Shown here piece after piece: positions 6,688-14,952 of a DNA stretch of 28,916 bases (the stretch's first letter is position 1; each line of letters starts with the position of its first letter). A program made the position numbers and the translations under genes. This DNA is from an uncultured Collinsella sp. (GTDB lineage: Bacteria > Actinomycetota > Coriobacteriia > Coriobacteriales > Coriobacteriaceae): positions 1 through 28,916 of the forward strand of contig CAJMHR010000031.1 in NCBI GenBank assembly GCA_905213265.1, read 5' to 3'. The notes below the pieces were generated by a model, which worked only from the letters and a program-made list of their open reading frames with translations, had not been told where the DNA came from and searched no databases.

Positions 6688-7960
6688 GAACCTCCCTGCG
6701 TGCATGGACCAAGCCGGAATCATCGACTCCGATGATAGCAACATCGAGCAGGCACGGGGCTGTAAGTCCACAGGTATCGTCAAGACGGGCATGATGGAAC
6801 GAGCCGAGCGTCAGGTTGTCACCATACTCGAGCACGGCACGCTCGACCGTGCCCACGCGACGACGAGCGTCGGCAATAGCGAGCTCCTGTGCGGCGGCCC
6901 GCATACGGCGGCTGCGCTCGGCCATAACCTCGGGTGGCACCTGGTCGGGCATGTCGGCAGCAAGGGTACCGGGACGCTTGCTGTAGCGGAACACGTGCAT
7001 ACGCGAGAAACCCACACGGCGGCACAGCGCCAGCGATTCCTCGAACTCCTCGTCCGTCTCACCGGGAAAACCGACGATGACATCGCACGAAAGGGACGCC
7101 TGGGGCAAGTTGGCGCGAATCATACGCACCGTGTCCTCAAAGGCCTCGGCGCTATAGGGACGGCCCATGCGATGCAGGGTCGCCGTGCAGCCGGACTGCA
7201 CGGGCAGGTGCAAAAACGGGGCGATACGCTGCGGGTAGCGCGCCATAACCTTAAGCAGGCGCTCGGAGATATCCATGGGCTCGACCGAGGAAATGCGCAC
7301 ATGCGGAATAGACGTGCGCTCCATGATGGCCTCGAGCAGCTCATCGATTTCGACGTGCTCGTCGGTCGCGCTCTTGCCATCGTAGGCACCCAGGTTCACA
7401 CCGGTCAGCACCACCTCGGGCACGCCGGCCTCCTGGGCCTCGCGAACTTGCTCGAGCACGGACTCGACGGGCACGGAGCGCTCGGGGCCGCGTGCCTTCC
7501 ACACAATGCAATAGGTGCAGCGATGGTTGCAGCCGTCCTGAATCTTCACGCCCAGGCGAGAGCGACCGAGCGCATCGACCACCTCGCCATCGCTGCAGGC
7601 GGGAACGCTATCGGATTCGACACCCAGCACCTCGCAGACGCGCTCGGCGACATCGATCTTGGACGGCTCGGCGATCACGCGATCGGAGAGCTCCAGCAAC
7701 TCCTCGGGATGCAGGTTGACGACGCAGCCGGTTACGACCACGTAAGGCTCGCCCGGATAGGCCAGCGCATGACGGACGGCCTTACGGGTCTTGGCCTCGG
7801 CCTCGCCCGTAACGGCACAGGTGTTAATGACGATCAGATCGGCATCCTGGGGCTCCACCATAGCAAAGCCCAGGCGCATAAGATCGGCAGTGATACGGTC
7901 AGACTCAACCCGGTTGACACGGCAGCCGAGGTTGACGACGGAAATATGGGGTGCGAGCAC
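6668..7960 (-). CDS. mtaB: tRNA (t6A37) methylthiotransferase MtaB
   Basis: A 430-aa radical-SAM methylthiotransferase of the MiaB/MtaB family, converting t6A to ms2t6A at position 37 of ANN-decoding tRNAs. The N-terminal cluster cysteines are C13 (NLGCRVN), C48 (INTCAVT) and C79 (VTGCVV). The radical SAM cysteines are C144, C148 and C151 (CNHRCTYC), followed by SSVEP and LPVQSG motifs. NLGCRVN and NTCAVTGEA favour MtaB over MiaB. The start is GTG at 7960 with AAGGAG 5 nt upstream, overlapping the dnaJ stop. A TRAM-like C-terminal region is present. Confidence 0.94.
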   Translation of the reverse strand: MLAPHISVVNLGCRVNRVESDRITADLMRLGFAMVEPQDADLIVINTCAVTGEAEAKTRKAVRHALAYPGEPYVVVTGCVVNLHPEELLELSDRVIAEPSKIDVAERVCEVLGVESDSVPACSDGEVVDALGRSRLGVKIQDGCNHRCTYCIVWKARGPERSVPVESVLEQVREAQEAGVPEVVLTGVNLGAYDGKSATDEHVEIDELLEAIMERTSIPHVRISSVEPMDISERLLKVMARYPQRIAPFLHLPVQSGCTATLHRMGRPYSAEAFEDTVRMIRANLPQASLSCDVIVGFPGETDEEFEESLALCRRVGFSRMHVFRYSKRPGTLAADMPDQVPPEVMAERSRRMRAAAQELAIADARRRVGTVERAVLEYGDNLTLGSFHHARLDDTCGLTAPCLLDVAIIGVDDSGLVHARREVHGSLED

Positions 7961-7969
7961 GCGGGCTCC

Positions 7970-9118
7970 TTAATCGAGGATATCGTCGAGGGCACTCTTG
8001 ATACGGTCGGTCACCGACTTCTTACCGGAAGTGACGTCATCGCCCATCTCATCGGCAAAAGCACGGAGCAGCTCGCGCTGTTTATTGGAGAGATTGATGG
8101 GAACAACCACGCGCAGTTGCACGATCAGGCGGCCGCGCGAACCGCCACCGCCAATGCGCGGCATTCCGTAATTATTGACGCTCACGGTGTCGCCGTACTG
8201 GGCGCCGGCGGGAACCGTCACCTTAACGACCTCGTCGGGCATAATGCCCTCGACCTCGATCTCGCAGCCGAGCGCAGCCTGCGCAATCGAGATATCGCTC
8301 ACCAGGTACAGGTCGTCACCGTTGCGCTTAAAGCGCTCATGGTCGGCAACGCGCACGTTGACAATCAGGTCGCCCGAAGGCTCGCCGCGAAGGCCGGCCT
8401 CGCCAAAGCCGCTCACACGCAGCTGGCGACCGGTCGAAACGCCGGCGGGAATATCGATGTCAATCTTTTCGTGCGAAGGCGTGCGGCCCTGGCCGTCACA
8501 GGTCTCGCAGGGATGATCGATGACCGTGCCCTCGCCGTGGCAGTCGGGGCAAGGCGAAGAGGACTGGACCTGGCCCAAAAAAGAGCGCTGGACCGTGGTG
8601 ACATAGCCCGTGCCGTGGCAGCGGCTGCACTGTTTTTCGGTCGCACCGTCAGCCTTGCCCGTACCGTTGCAATCCTCGCAGGGAGCAAGGCGGTCATAGC
8701 TGATCGTCTTTTTGCAGCCGAGCGCCGCCTCCTCGAGCGTCACCGAAAGCGAGATGGCCATGTCACGTCCGCGACGACGCTCACGACGGCTGCGGGCGCC
8801 ACCGCCGGCACCGCCGCCAAAGAACGACGAGAACAAGTCGTCCATGCCCATGCCACCAAAGATATCGTTGATATCGACGTAGCCCGAACCACCAGGGCCG
8901 TCGGCGGTGCCGTAACGGTCGTAGTTAGCACGTTTCTGCTCATCGGAAAGAACGGAATAGGCCTCGTTGAGCTCCTTGAACTTGGCCTCGGCCTCGGGGT
9001 CGTCCGAAACGTCCGGGTGTACGGTACGGGCCTTCTTTAGAAACGCGCGCTTAATCGTCCGCGCGTCGGCATCCCTGTCGACGCCAAGCACCTCGTAGTA
9101 ATCCCTATTTTCCGACAC
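7970..9118 (-). CDS. dnaJ: Molecular chaperone DnaJ
   Basis: A 382-aa type I J-protein, co-chaperone of DnaK. The J-domain carries HPD at 34-36, followed by a Gly/Phe-rich linker and four intact zinc motifs (CEDCNGTG, CSRCHGTG, CPDCHGEG, CETCDGQG). Full C-terminal substrate-binding and dimerisation domains follow (IPAGVSTGRQLRVSGFGEAG onward). The start is taken as GTG at 9118 (first residues MSENRDYYEVLGV) with GGAAGGA about 7 nt upstream. A longer reading to 9184 adds 22 residues unlike any J-domain. It lies beside a second, unusual dnaJ-like gene. Confidence 0.95.
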   Translation of the reverse strand: MSENRDYYEVLGVDRDADARTIKRAFLKKARTVHPDVSDDPEAEAKFKELNEAYSVLSDEQKRANYDRYGTADGPGGSGYVDINDIFGGMGMDDLFSSFFGGGAGGGARSRRERRRGRDMAISLSVTLEEAALGCKKTISYDRLAPCEDCNGTGKADGATEKQCSRCHGTGYVTTVQRSFLGQVQSSSPCPDCHGEGTVIDHPCETCDGQGRTPSHEKIDIDIPAGVSTGRQLRVSGFGEAGLRGEPSGDLIVNVRVADHERFKRNGDDLYLVSDISIAQAALGCEIEVEGIMPDEVVKVTVPAGAQYGDTVSVNNYGMPRIGGGGSRGRLIVQLRVVVPINLSNKQRELLRAFADEMGDDVTSGKKSVTDRIKSALDDILD

Positions 9119-9139
9119 GACCGAATCCTTCCGACTTTC

Positions 9140-9168
9140 ATTATTGTCACAGTGCGTCCTATACCCAA
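9140..9168 (-). promoter_or_regulatory. Candidate dnaJ promoter
   Basis: In the 81-nt gap between the two dnaJ genes, TTGGGT (9163-9168) and AATAAT (9140-9145) are separated by 17 nt on the minus strand. This would give dnaJ a short leader of about 15 nt. No CIRCE-type or HspR-type inverted repeat was recognised here. Confidence 0.35.
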
Positions 9169-9199
9169 GCTGGGCCGGCCGCAAACAGAGGGTTTGATG

Positions 9200-10303
9200 T
9201 TATTGCATTTGGTACGGCGAAAGCATGGCCCGTTGCGAGCAGCTCGCGAACCAAACCGACACGAGCGCGAACATGAAGCCGTTGGCAAAACCGTTGGCAA
9301 ACTGCATCGCACCGCGCTTCCACCACAGCAGACTGCGATGAAGCACACCGTCCGAAAGCACCATGAACAGGCCCATGGTAAACGGAATAAAGCACATCAC
9401 GGCAAAGGCCGAGAACACGCCCGAGATGGCCGAGAGTACCAAAAACGGCGCCACGATGCCCATCAGGTAAAAACCGGTACGAGCTTTGCCTTCCAAGCGC
9501 TCGGCCTCAACATGGGCGCGGCCGACCAGATCGCCGCCCGCGGCACCGTTGGTGCCAGCATGGCCCATGCCGCCAATGCGGACCTCGTCGCCATCGTGCG
9601 TGCCGGCAGGAAACTCAATCGTCTGCTCGGAGGTTACGCGAGTACGACCGCTGCCGCCGCAATCAGGACAGGGGTCGGCCACGACCTTACCGGAACCGCC
9701 GCACTCGGGGCAGACCGACTGGAACGTGCCCGCACCAAACAGGAAGGACAGGTCAACGTCGATGTGGCCGCGGCCACCGCAGCTTGGGCAGGTATGGGCA
9801 TGCTCAGACGAAACGGAGCCCGAACCGCCGCAGTTGTTACAGGTATCGAAGCGCGTGTAGCGGACGGTCTTGCGGGCACCGCCCTTGGCCTCCTTGGCGT
9901 CGAGTTTGATATCGACGACCACGTTGGCGCCGTTCTCGGGATTGTAGGCAGCCTGCCCGCGACGCGGCTGGCCCCAGGCGCCACCAAAGGGAAAACCGCC
10001 CTCAAAGGGATTGCCATAGCCCGCGCTGCCGGTGTAGCCGCCGCCATAGGGCGAAGCCGTAGGAGCACCGGCGAAGGGATTGCCAGAACGCATGGCGTCG
10101 TAGCGCGCACGTTTTTGCTCATCCGAAAGCACGGCGTAGGCCTCGGAAACCTCTTTAAACTTTTCCTCGGCACCCGGCTCTTTGTTGACGTCCGGATGGA
10201 GCTTGCGGGCCTTTTGCTGGAAGGCCTTTTGAATATCACGCGAGGTGGCGTCCTTGGAGACACCCAGAATCTCGTAGTAATCTTTTTCGTTCATCGTCGC
10301 CAT
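9200..10303 (-). CDS. DnaJ-like protein with C-terminal membrane helices
   Basis: A 367-aa protein. Residues 1-70 form a J-domain (HPD at 36-38), then a long Gly/Phe/Pro-rich linker (73-125). A DnaJ zinc domain follows with four motifs (CNNCGGSG, CPSCGGRG, CPECGGSG, CPDCGGSG, about 155-219). The C-terminal substrate domain starts normally (FPAGTHDGDEVRIGGMGHAG) but stops at about residue 270. It is replaced by roughly three hydrophobic segments (about 277-297, 298-317 and 337-354). The two canonical beta-barrel domains are therefore missing and the protein should be membrane-anchored. The reading frame is clean, so this is a fusion, not a frameshift. ATG at 10303 has AGGAGG 9 nt upstream. It lies directly upstream of canonical dnaJ. 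Client and role unknown; it may recruit DnaK to the membrane. Confidence 0.9.
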   Translation of the reverse strand: MATMNEKDYYEILGVSKDATSRDIQKAFQQKARKLHPDVNKEPGAEEKFKEVSEAYAVLSDEQKRARYDAMRSGNPFAGAPTASPYGGGYTGSAGYGNPFEGGFPFGGAWGQPRRGQAAYNPENGANVVVDIKLDAKEAKGGARKTVRYTRFDTCNNCGGSGSVSSEHAHTCPSCGGRGHIDVDLSFLFGAGTFQSVCPECGGSGKVVADPCPDCGGSGRTRVTSEQTIEFPAGTHDGDEVRIGGMGHAGTNGAAGGDLVGRAHVEAERLEGKARTGFYLMGIVAPFLVLSAISGVFSAFAVMCFIPFTMGLFMVLSDGVLHRSLLWWKRGAMQFANGFANGFMFALVSVWFASCSQRAMLSPYQMQ

Positions 10304-10345
10304 GCGCGGCAACCTCCTGCTCACAGCAGCGTATATATTCCGGTA

Positions 10346-10360
10346 ATTCTACCCGAGCGG
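10346..10360 (-). promoter_or_regulatory. Candidate promoter of the dnaJ-like gene
   Basis: Just past the hemW stop, the minus strand reads CCGCTCGGG followed by a -10-like TAGAAT (10346-10351), giving a leader of about 35 nt. The same 13-15 nt pattern (CCGCTCGGGTA then purines and AT) occurs at the lepA promoter. No clear -35 hexamer is seen. Confidence 0.4.
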
Positions 10361-10361
10361 C

Positions 10362-11594
10362 CTAAGCTAGATCCCAAAACAGCTCGAACAGAACATTTCC
10401 ATCGAGCCAGCCCAGGTGTGTCGGCGCCAGACGAGCGCGAACGCGGCCCGCGACGACATCTGCCGAAGTGAGGGGTCCCTCATGGACCCCGAGCGTCTCG
10501 GGCACCCAAGTGGCAAGACCCAATTCGAGCGCGCGATCGCAGGAAGCTGCCAGCTCGCCCGTTGGGATGACGCAAGCCGCACGAATCAACAGGTCGGATG
10601 CAATACCGCGCGTCATGCGACAAGCGAGCATCAGGTCTTCAGCCGCAGCCTCACGCTGCGACAGATACTCGAAATCAAACGTCGTCGCGGCATCGTCACG
10701 TTGCACCAGTCGCACGCGGTACGCATCGCCGCGAGCAGACACGCCGGGAAACAGCCCGGCCAAGCGATCAAAATCCTCGGCGTCGAGCATACCGGCGGCA
10801 GAGCGACCCAGGCCCAAATAGCCCCGGCCGGTCCAGTAAGCAATGTTATGGGCGCACTCATGGCCGTCGAGCGCGTAGCTCGCCACCTCATACGGGTGAT
10901 AGCCAGCGGCACCCAGGAGCTCGCGTGCCACGTCCATGCACGAAGCTTGAAAATCCTCATCAGGCTCGAGCGACTCGTCGCGGCACGCCATGCGATAGAG
11001 GGGCGTCCCCTCCTCGAGCGTGAGCGGGTAAACCGACACATGATGCGGAGCCGCCGCCAGCACGCCATCGAGCGTGCGCTTCCAACTCACTGCGGTCTGC
11101 CCGGGAAGTCCACACATAAGGTCGCACGACACGTCAAGCCCAGCGTTCTTGACCATCGCGATAGCGGCGAGCGCCCGATCGGCATCGTGAATACGGCCGA
11201 TGGCAGTAAGTTCGGTGTTATCGAGCGTTTGCACGCCCAGAGAGACGCGTGTGACACCAACCTTGACAAGTGCAGCGGCAAGCTCGGCGGTCAGCGACTC
11301 AGGATTAGCCTCGCAGGTAAACTCAACGGGGGCGCACGACGCACGAATACGCCGCGCCAGCTCCACCAAGCGCTCCCCCGCCAGCGACGGCGTACCGCCG
11401 CCAACATAGACGGTGCGGATCTGGTTAAGGGCCCCAGCTTTGCCAAAAGCATCGAGGCGCGCGAACAACTGCTCAAAATAGGCATCGAGTGCAGCGGTCA
11501 GTTCGTACGGAGCAAAACTGCGCGAGTCAAAGTCGCAGTACCGGCACTTTTGGGCGCAAAACGGCACATGCACGTACAGCGCGGTAACGGCCAC
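10362..11594 (-). CDS. hemW: Radical SAM heme chaperone HemW
   Basis: A 410-aa HemN-like radical SAM protein. The cluster motif is CAQKCRYC (C13, C17, C20), followed by GGGTPS and by HNIAYW, typical of HemW. HemW lacks coproporphyrinogen oxidase activity and passes heme to target proteins. Annotations often call it coproporphyrinogen III oxidase, which is probably wrong here. Start GTG at 11594, 2 nt after the dusB stop, with GGAGG inside the dusB C-terminal codons, so translation is coupled. Placement after lepA is common in bacteria. Confidence 0.93.
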   Translation of the reverse strand: MAVTALYVHVPFCAQKCRYCDFDSRSFAPYELTAALDAYFEQLFARLDAFGKAGALNQIRTVYVGGGTPSLAGERLVELARRIRASCAPVEFTCEANPESLTAELAAALVKVGVTRVSLGVQTLDNTELTAIGRIHDADRALAAIAMVKNAGLDVSCDLMCGLPGQTAVSWKRTLDGVLAAAPHHVSVYPLTLEEGTPLYRMACRDESLEPDEDFQASCMDVARELLGAAGYHPYEVASYALDGHECAHNIAYWTGRGYLGLGRSAAGMLDAEDFDRLAGLFPGVSARGDAYRVRLVQRDDAATTFDFEYLSQREAAAEDLMLACRMTRGIASDLLIRAACVIPTGELAASCDRALELGLATWVPETLGVHEGPLTSADVVAGRVRARLAPTHLGWLDGNVLFELFWDLA

Positions 11595-11596
11595 CC

Positions 11597-12640
11597 TTAA
11601 GCCTCCAGCGGATGAGGGGGCACCGATTCACCGGCGGCAAGGGCAGCCTCGCAGGCCACCACATCGTGCTCGATCTCATCGACCAGCGCCATGAACTCCT
11701 CATACGTGGAGCAGCGCACCACATGGGCACGCCAAGCGGCGGCATGGGGCATGCCTTTTAAGTACCAGCTTGCGTACGTGCGGGCACGCGACATGAGCGG
11801 CAGGAGCTCATGCGTCAGCGTTAGGTGTTCACGCAGGGCGTCCAGGCGCTCGACGGAGCTGCGCGCCGGCACCGGCGTGCCATCGAGCGCAAGGGCGCGA
11901 GCATCACCGAACACCCACGGATTGCCGTAGATGCCGCGCGCGATAAACACCGCGCTGGCACTCGAGCCTTGCAGATGCTCAGCAGCGTCCTCGGCCGAGA
12001 ACACATCGCCCGAACCGATAACGGGAATCTCGACGGCGTCGGCCACCTCATCGACGACCGACCAATCGGCCTGGCCCGTGTAGAGCTGCGTGGCGCAACG
12101 ACCATGTACGGCGACTGCGGCGGCACCGGCGCCTTCGAGCATCTGGGCAAACGTCGCGGCATTACGGTCCTCGGCATAAAAGCCCTTGCGGATCTTTACG
12201 GTCACGGGCACATGCGCCGCGCCCACCGCCGCCTCGACGATCTTCTCGGCCAAATCGGGCGTGCGCATAAGGGCAGAGCCCTCGCCCTTGGTGACAACCT
12301 TTCGGGCAGGACAGGCCATGTTGATATCGATGAGCGACAGGCGATCGCCCACACGCTCCTCGACGGCGACGACGGCACTCGCAAACTGATCGGGCTTGGA
12401 GCCAAAGAGCTGCACGCAAATCTGCTGCTCCTCGTCGGCCGGCAGCACCAGGCGCCACGTTTTGTTGCTAGCATAGGCAAGGCCCGCCACGCTCACCATC
12501 TCGCTATAGGCGAGATTGGCACCGCGGCGACGGCACATGATGCGGTAGGCAGGGTCAGTCACGCCCGCCATGGGAGCCATAAGGAACGGCTGCTCGGCAT
12601 AGGCACCCAGCAGCTGCTTGCTGTATTCAGAAAGCGCCAT
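11597..12640 (-). CDS. dusB: tRNA-dihydrouridine synthase (DusB-like)
   Basis: A 347-aa FMN-dependent enzyme that reduces uridines in the D-loop of tRNA. The TIM-barrel start APMAGVTDPAYR (22-33) is typical, the catalytic cysteine is C110 in INMACPARKV, and the phosphate-binding end reads VFIARGIYGNPW. Length and motifs fit the DusB group; the exact target position cannot be read from sequence. The ATG at 12640 follows the lepA stop by 4 nt, with only a weak ribosome-binding site (GAGTAGG), so translation is probably coupled to lepA. Confidence 0.92.
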   Translation of the reverse strand: MALSEYSKQLLGAYAEQPFLMAPMAGVTDPAYRIMCRRRGANLAYSEMVSVAGLAYASNKTWRLVLPADEEQQICVQLFGSKPDQFASAVVAVEERVGDRLSLIDINMACPARKVVTKGEGSALMRTPDLAEKIVEAAVGAAHVPVTVKIRKGFYAEDRNAATFAQMLEGAGAAAVAVHGRCATQLYTGQADWSVVDEVADAVEIPVIGSGDVFSAEDAAEHLQGSSASAVFIARGIYGNPWVFGDARALALDGTPVPARSSVERLDALREHLTLTHELLPLMSRARTYASWYLKGMPHAAAWRAHVVRCSTYEEFMALVDEIEHDVVACEAALAAGESVPPHPLEA

Positions 12641-12644
12641 GGAC

Positions 12645-14456
12645 CTACTCGTCCACCTTGAGGATCGCCATAAAGGCCTCCTGAGGGACCTCGACCGAGC
12701 CGATGGCCTTCATGCGCTTCTTGCCCTCTTTCTGCTTCTCGAGCAGTTTGCGCTTACGCGAGATATCGCCGCCATAGCACTTTGCAAGCACGTCCTTGCG
12801 ACGCGCTTTGACGGTGGAACGGGCGATGATCTTGTTGCCGATAGCACCCTGGATGGGAACCTCGAACAGCTGACGCGGGATGATCTCCTTGAGCTTGTCG
12901 CATAGGCCGCGGGCAAGACCGTAGGCCTTGTCCTTGTGGACGATAAACGACAGCGCGTCCACCTCGTCGCCCGAAAGCAAGATATCGAGCTTAACGAGCT
13001 CGGAGGGACGGTACTCGTTGAACTCGTAGTCGAGGGAGGCATAGCCCTTGGTACGGCTCTTAAGCTGGTCAAAGAAGTCCAGGATGAGCTCGGCGAGCGG
13101 CATATCGAAGCGCATCTCGACCGACTTGCTCGTGAGATGGATCATGTCGGTAGTAATGCCGCGGTGCTCGATGGCGAGCTGCATGACGGCGCCCGTGTAC
13201 TCAGGCGGGCAGATGATCTTTGCCTTGAGGTAGGGCTCCTCGATACGCTCGATGCGCGTGGCCTCGGGAAGGTCCTGCGGGCTGCGGACATCAATCATCT
13301 CGCCGTCAGTCTTGTAGACGTGATAGTCCACCGAGGGGCTCGTGGCGATCAGGTCCAGATTGAACTCGCGCTCCAGGCGCTCCTTGACGACCTCCATATG
13401 CAGCAGGCCCAAGAAGCCCACGCGGAAGCCAAAGCCGAGCGCCACCGAGGTCTCGGGCTCCCACACCAACGACGGGTCGTTGACGTGCAGCTTATCGAGC
13501 GCGTCACGCAGGTTCTCGTAGTCCTTGTTATCGATCGGGAACAGGCCCGTATAGACCATGGGCTTGGCCTCGCGGTAGCCGGGAAGCGGCTCGGGGCAGG
13601 GATTCGACGCCCACGTGAGGGTATCGCCCACGCGAACGGCCTCGGGGTCCTTCAGGCCCGTGACCACGTATCCGACCTCGCCGACCGTGAGCGCGTCGAC
13701 CGGGGTCTCGGCGGGACGCTTGACGCCCACGCCATCGACCAAAAAGTCGCCCTTTGCCTGCATCATGCGCAGGGTATCGCCCTTTTTGATGGAACCGTCA
13801 AAGACGCGGACCGTGGCGACGACGCCACGATACTCGTCGAAGTATGAATCCAGAATGAGTGCCTTGAGCGGCGCGTTCGCATCGCCCTTGGGCGGAGAGA
13901 TCAAAAAGACAATGGACTCCAGCAGATCGTGGATGCCCTCGCCGGTCTTGCCCGAGACACACACGGCATCATCGGCAGGGATCGCCAGGTCATCCTCGAT
14001 CTCGGTCTTAACCTCGTCGGGATGAGCCGAGGGCAGGTCGATCTTGTTGATGGCCGGCACAATGTCCAGATTGGCGTTCATGGCGAGCGTCGCGTTGGAG
14101 ACGGTCTGCGCCTCGACGCCCTGCGTGGCGTCAACGACGAGCACCGCGCCCTCACAGGCCGCCAGCGAGCGCGAGACCTCATAGGTAAAGTCCACGTGGC
14201 CCGGCGTATCGATCAGATTGAACTGATACGTCTCGCCATCGTCGGCGTCATAGGACACGCGAACGGCATTGGACTTGATCGTGATGCCGCGCTCGCGCTC
14301 GATATCCATGGTGTCGAGCAGCTGCGACTCCATGTCGCGCTCGTCGACGGTATGGGTGAGCTCGAGAATGCGGTCACTGATCGTGGACTTGCCATGGTCG
14401 ATGTGCGCAACAATCGAGAAGTTGCGGATGTGGGAAATGTCAATTGAAGTATTCAT
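12645..14456 (-). CDS. lepA: Elongation factor 4 (LepA)
   Basis: A 603-aa translational GTPase proposed to back-translocate or remodel stalled ribosomes and to aid 30S biogenesis. G1 is AHIDHGKST (from residue 18), G3 DTPGHVDF and G4 NKIDLP. The LepA-specific C-terminal region is complete (VKARRKDVLAKCYGGD, KRKLLEKQKEGKKRM). Length matches the family. The start ATG at 14456 begins MNTSIDISHIRN. A -10-like TAAGAT lies only 7 nt upstream and no good ribosome-binding site exists, which suggests a leaderless mRNA. A longer reading to 14516 would run through the rpsT terminator and is rejected. Confidence 0.97.
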   Translation of the reverse strand: MNTSIDISHIRNFSIVAHIDHGKSTISDRILELTHTVDERDMESQLLDTMDIERERGITIKSNAVRVSYDADDGETYQFNLIDTPGHVDFTYEVSRSLAACEGAVLVVDATQGVEAQTVSNATLAMNANLDIVPAINKIDLPSAHPDEVKTEIEDDLAIPADDAVCVSGKTGEGIHDLLESIVFLISPPKGDANAPLKALILDSYFDEYRGVVATVRVFDGSIKKGDTLRMMQAKGDFLVDGVGVKRPAETPVDALTVGEVGYVVTGLKDPEAVRVGDTLTWASNPCPEPLPGYREAKPMVYTGLFPIDNKDYENLRDALDKLHVNDPSLVWEPETSVALGFGFRVGFLGLLHMEVVKERLEREFNLDLIATSPSVDYHVYKTDGEMIDVRSPQDLPEATRIERIEEPYLKAKIICPPEYTGAVMQLAIEHRGITTDMIHLTSKSVEMRFDMPLAELILDFFDQLKSRTKGYASLDYEFNEYRPSELVKLDILLSGDEVDALSFIVHKDKAYGLARGLCDKLKEIIPRQLFEVPIQGAIGNKIIARSTVKARRKDVLAKCYGGDISRKRKLLEKQKEGKKRMKAIGSVEVPQEAFMAILKVDE

Positions 14457-14463
14457 GCGGACT

Positions 14464-14478
14464 ATCTTACCCGAGCGG
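14464..14478 (-). promoter_or_regulatory. lepA promoter, probably giving a leaderless mRNA
   Basis: On the minus strand TAAGAT (14464-14469) is followed by exactly 7 nt and then the lepA ATG, the spacing expected when the start codon is at or next to the transcription start. Upstream lies CCGCTCGGG, shared with the candidate promoter at 10346-10360. The -35 region would overlap the T-tract of the rpsT terminator. Confidence 0.55.
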
Positions 14479-14481
14479 TAC

Positions 14482-14518
14482 AAAAAATGGAGCCTGTTCC
14501 ATAAAACAGGCTCCATTT
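14482..14518 (-). terminator. rpsT terminator (strong, near-symmetric hairpin)
   Basis: A perfect 14-bp stem (14485-14498 with 14505-14518, loop of 6 nt) is followed on the minus strand by a run of six T. It lies 35 nt after the rpsT stop. The stem is also preceded by A-runs, so it could work weakly on the plus strand too. Confidence 0.93.
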
Positions 14519-14552
14519 ATGCGCGTAATCTGTGTGGTGTGAAATTTACAAC

Positions 14553-14819
14553 TTAAGCGTTGATGCTGTTCACGAGCTTGGCAAGACCGGACTTGCGGTT
14601 GGAAGCCTGGTTCTTGTGGATAACATGCTTGGCGGCAGCCATGTCGAGACGCTTGGTGACGGTCTTGAGGGCAGCCTGGGCCTTCTCGGCGTCGCCCTCG
14701 GCGACGGCGGACTGGACGTGCTTGGTCAGCGTCTTGAGCTCGGACTTGACAGCCTTGTTACGCATGCGAGCTGCCTCATTGGTGCGGATACGCTTCTTCT
14801 GAGACTTGATGTTTGCCAC
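14553..14819 (-). CDS. rpsT: 30S ribosomal protein S20
   Basis: An 88-aa basic helical protein that binds 16S rRNA in the 30S body. Family features are ANIKSQKKRIRTNE at the N-terminus and HKNQASNRKSGLAKLV at the C-terminus. The start is the GTG at 14819, with AAAGGA 9 nt upstream; a reading to 14888 adds unrelated leader sequence. It is a single-gene unit with its own promoter and terminator, a common arrangement between holA and lepA. Confidence 0.97.
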   Translation of the reverse strand: MANIKSQKKRIRTNEAARMRNKAVKSELKTLTKHVQSAVAEGDAEKAQAALKTVTKRLDMAAAKHVIHKNQASNRKSGLAKLVNSINA

Positions 14820-14894
14820 TTCTGGAGTTCCTTTCGAGTTCCTTGCAAAAAATGTATGACACCTCTGAGACACGGTGAGGTCATGCAAGCGCCT

Positions 14895-14903
14895 ACTATA
14901 GCA
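14895..14903 (-). promoter_or_regulatory. rpsT promoter (extended -10)
   Basis: On the minus strand TGC-TATAGT is an extended -10 box, giving a leader of about 69 nt. The 10-mer GTGCTATAGT is identical to that upstream of rpmB on the other strand. No good -35 hexamer is seen; TTGACA at 14933-14938 is 32 nt away, too far to pair with it. Confidence 0.65.
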
Positions 14904-14952
14904 CGCTCCCCCTCAAAGGGATAGAACGAATTTGTCAAATAGGCAGGTATCA

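Noticed and set aside
6353..9040. An 895-codon open frame on the plus strand across phoH, mtaB and dnaJ
   Set aside because: It is antisense to three well-supported genes. Its product is low-complexity and repetitive in character (runs of Gly, Ala, His, Leu), as expected for the mirror frame of GC-rich coding sequence, and it crosses gene borders.
9200..10303. Reading the DnaJ-like gene as a frameshifted or degraded dnaJ copy
   Set aside because: The frame is uninterrupted, the zinc motifs are perfect, and the C-terminal hydrophobic segments are well formed, so a stable fusion is more likely than decay.
14933..14938. A consensus TTGACA on the minus strand before rpsT
   Set aside because: It is 32 nt from the rpsT -10 box and no other -10 box lies at 16-18 nt, so it is probably chance.
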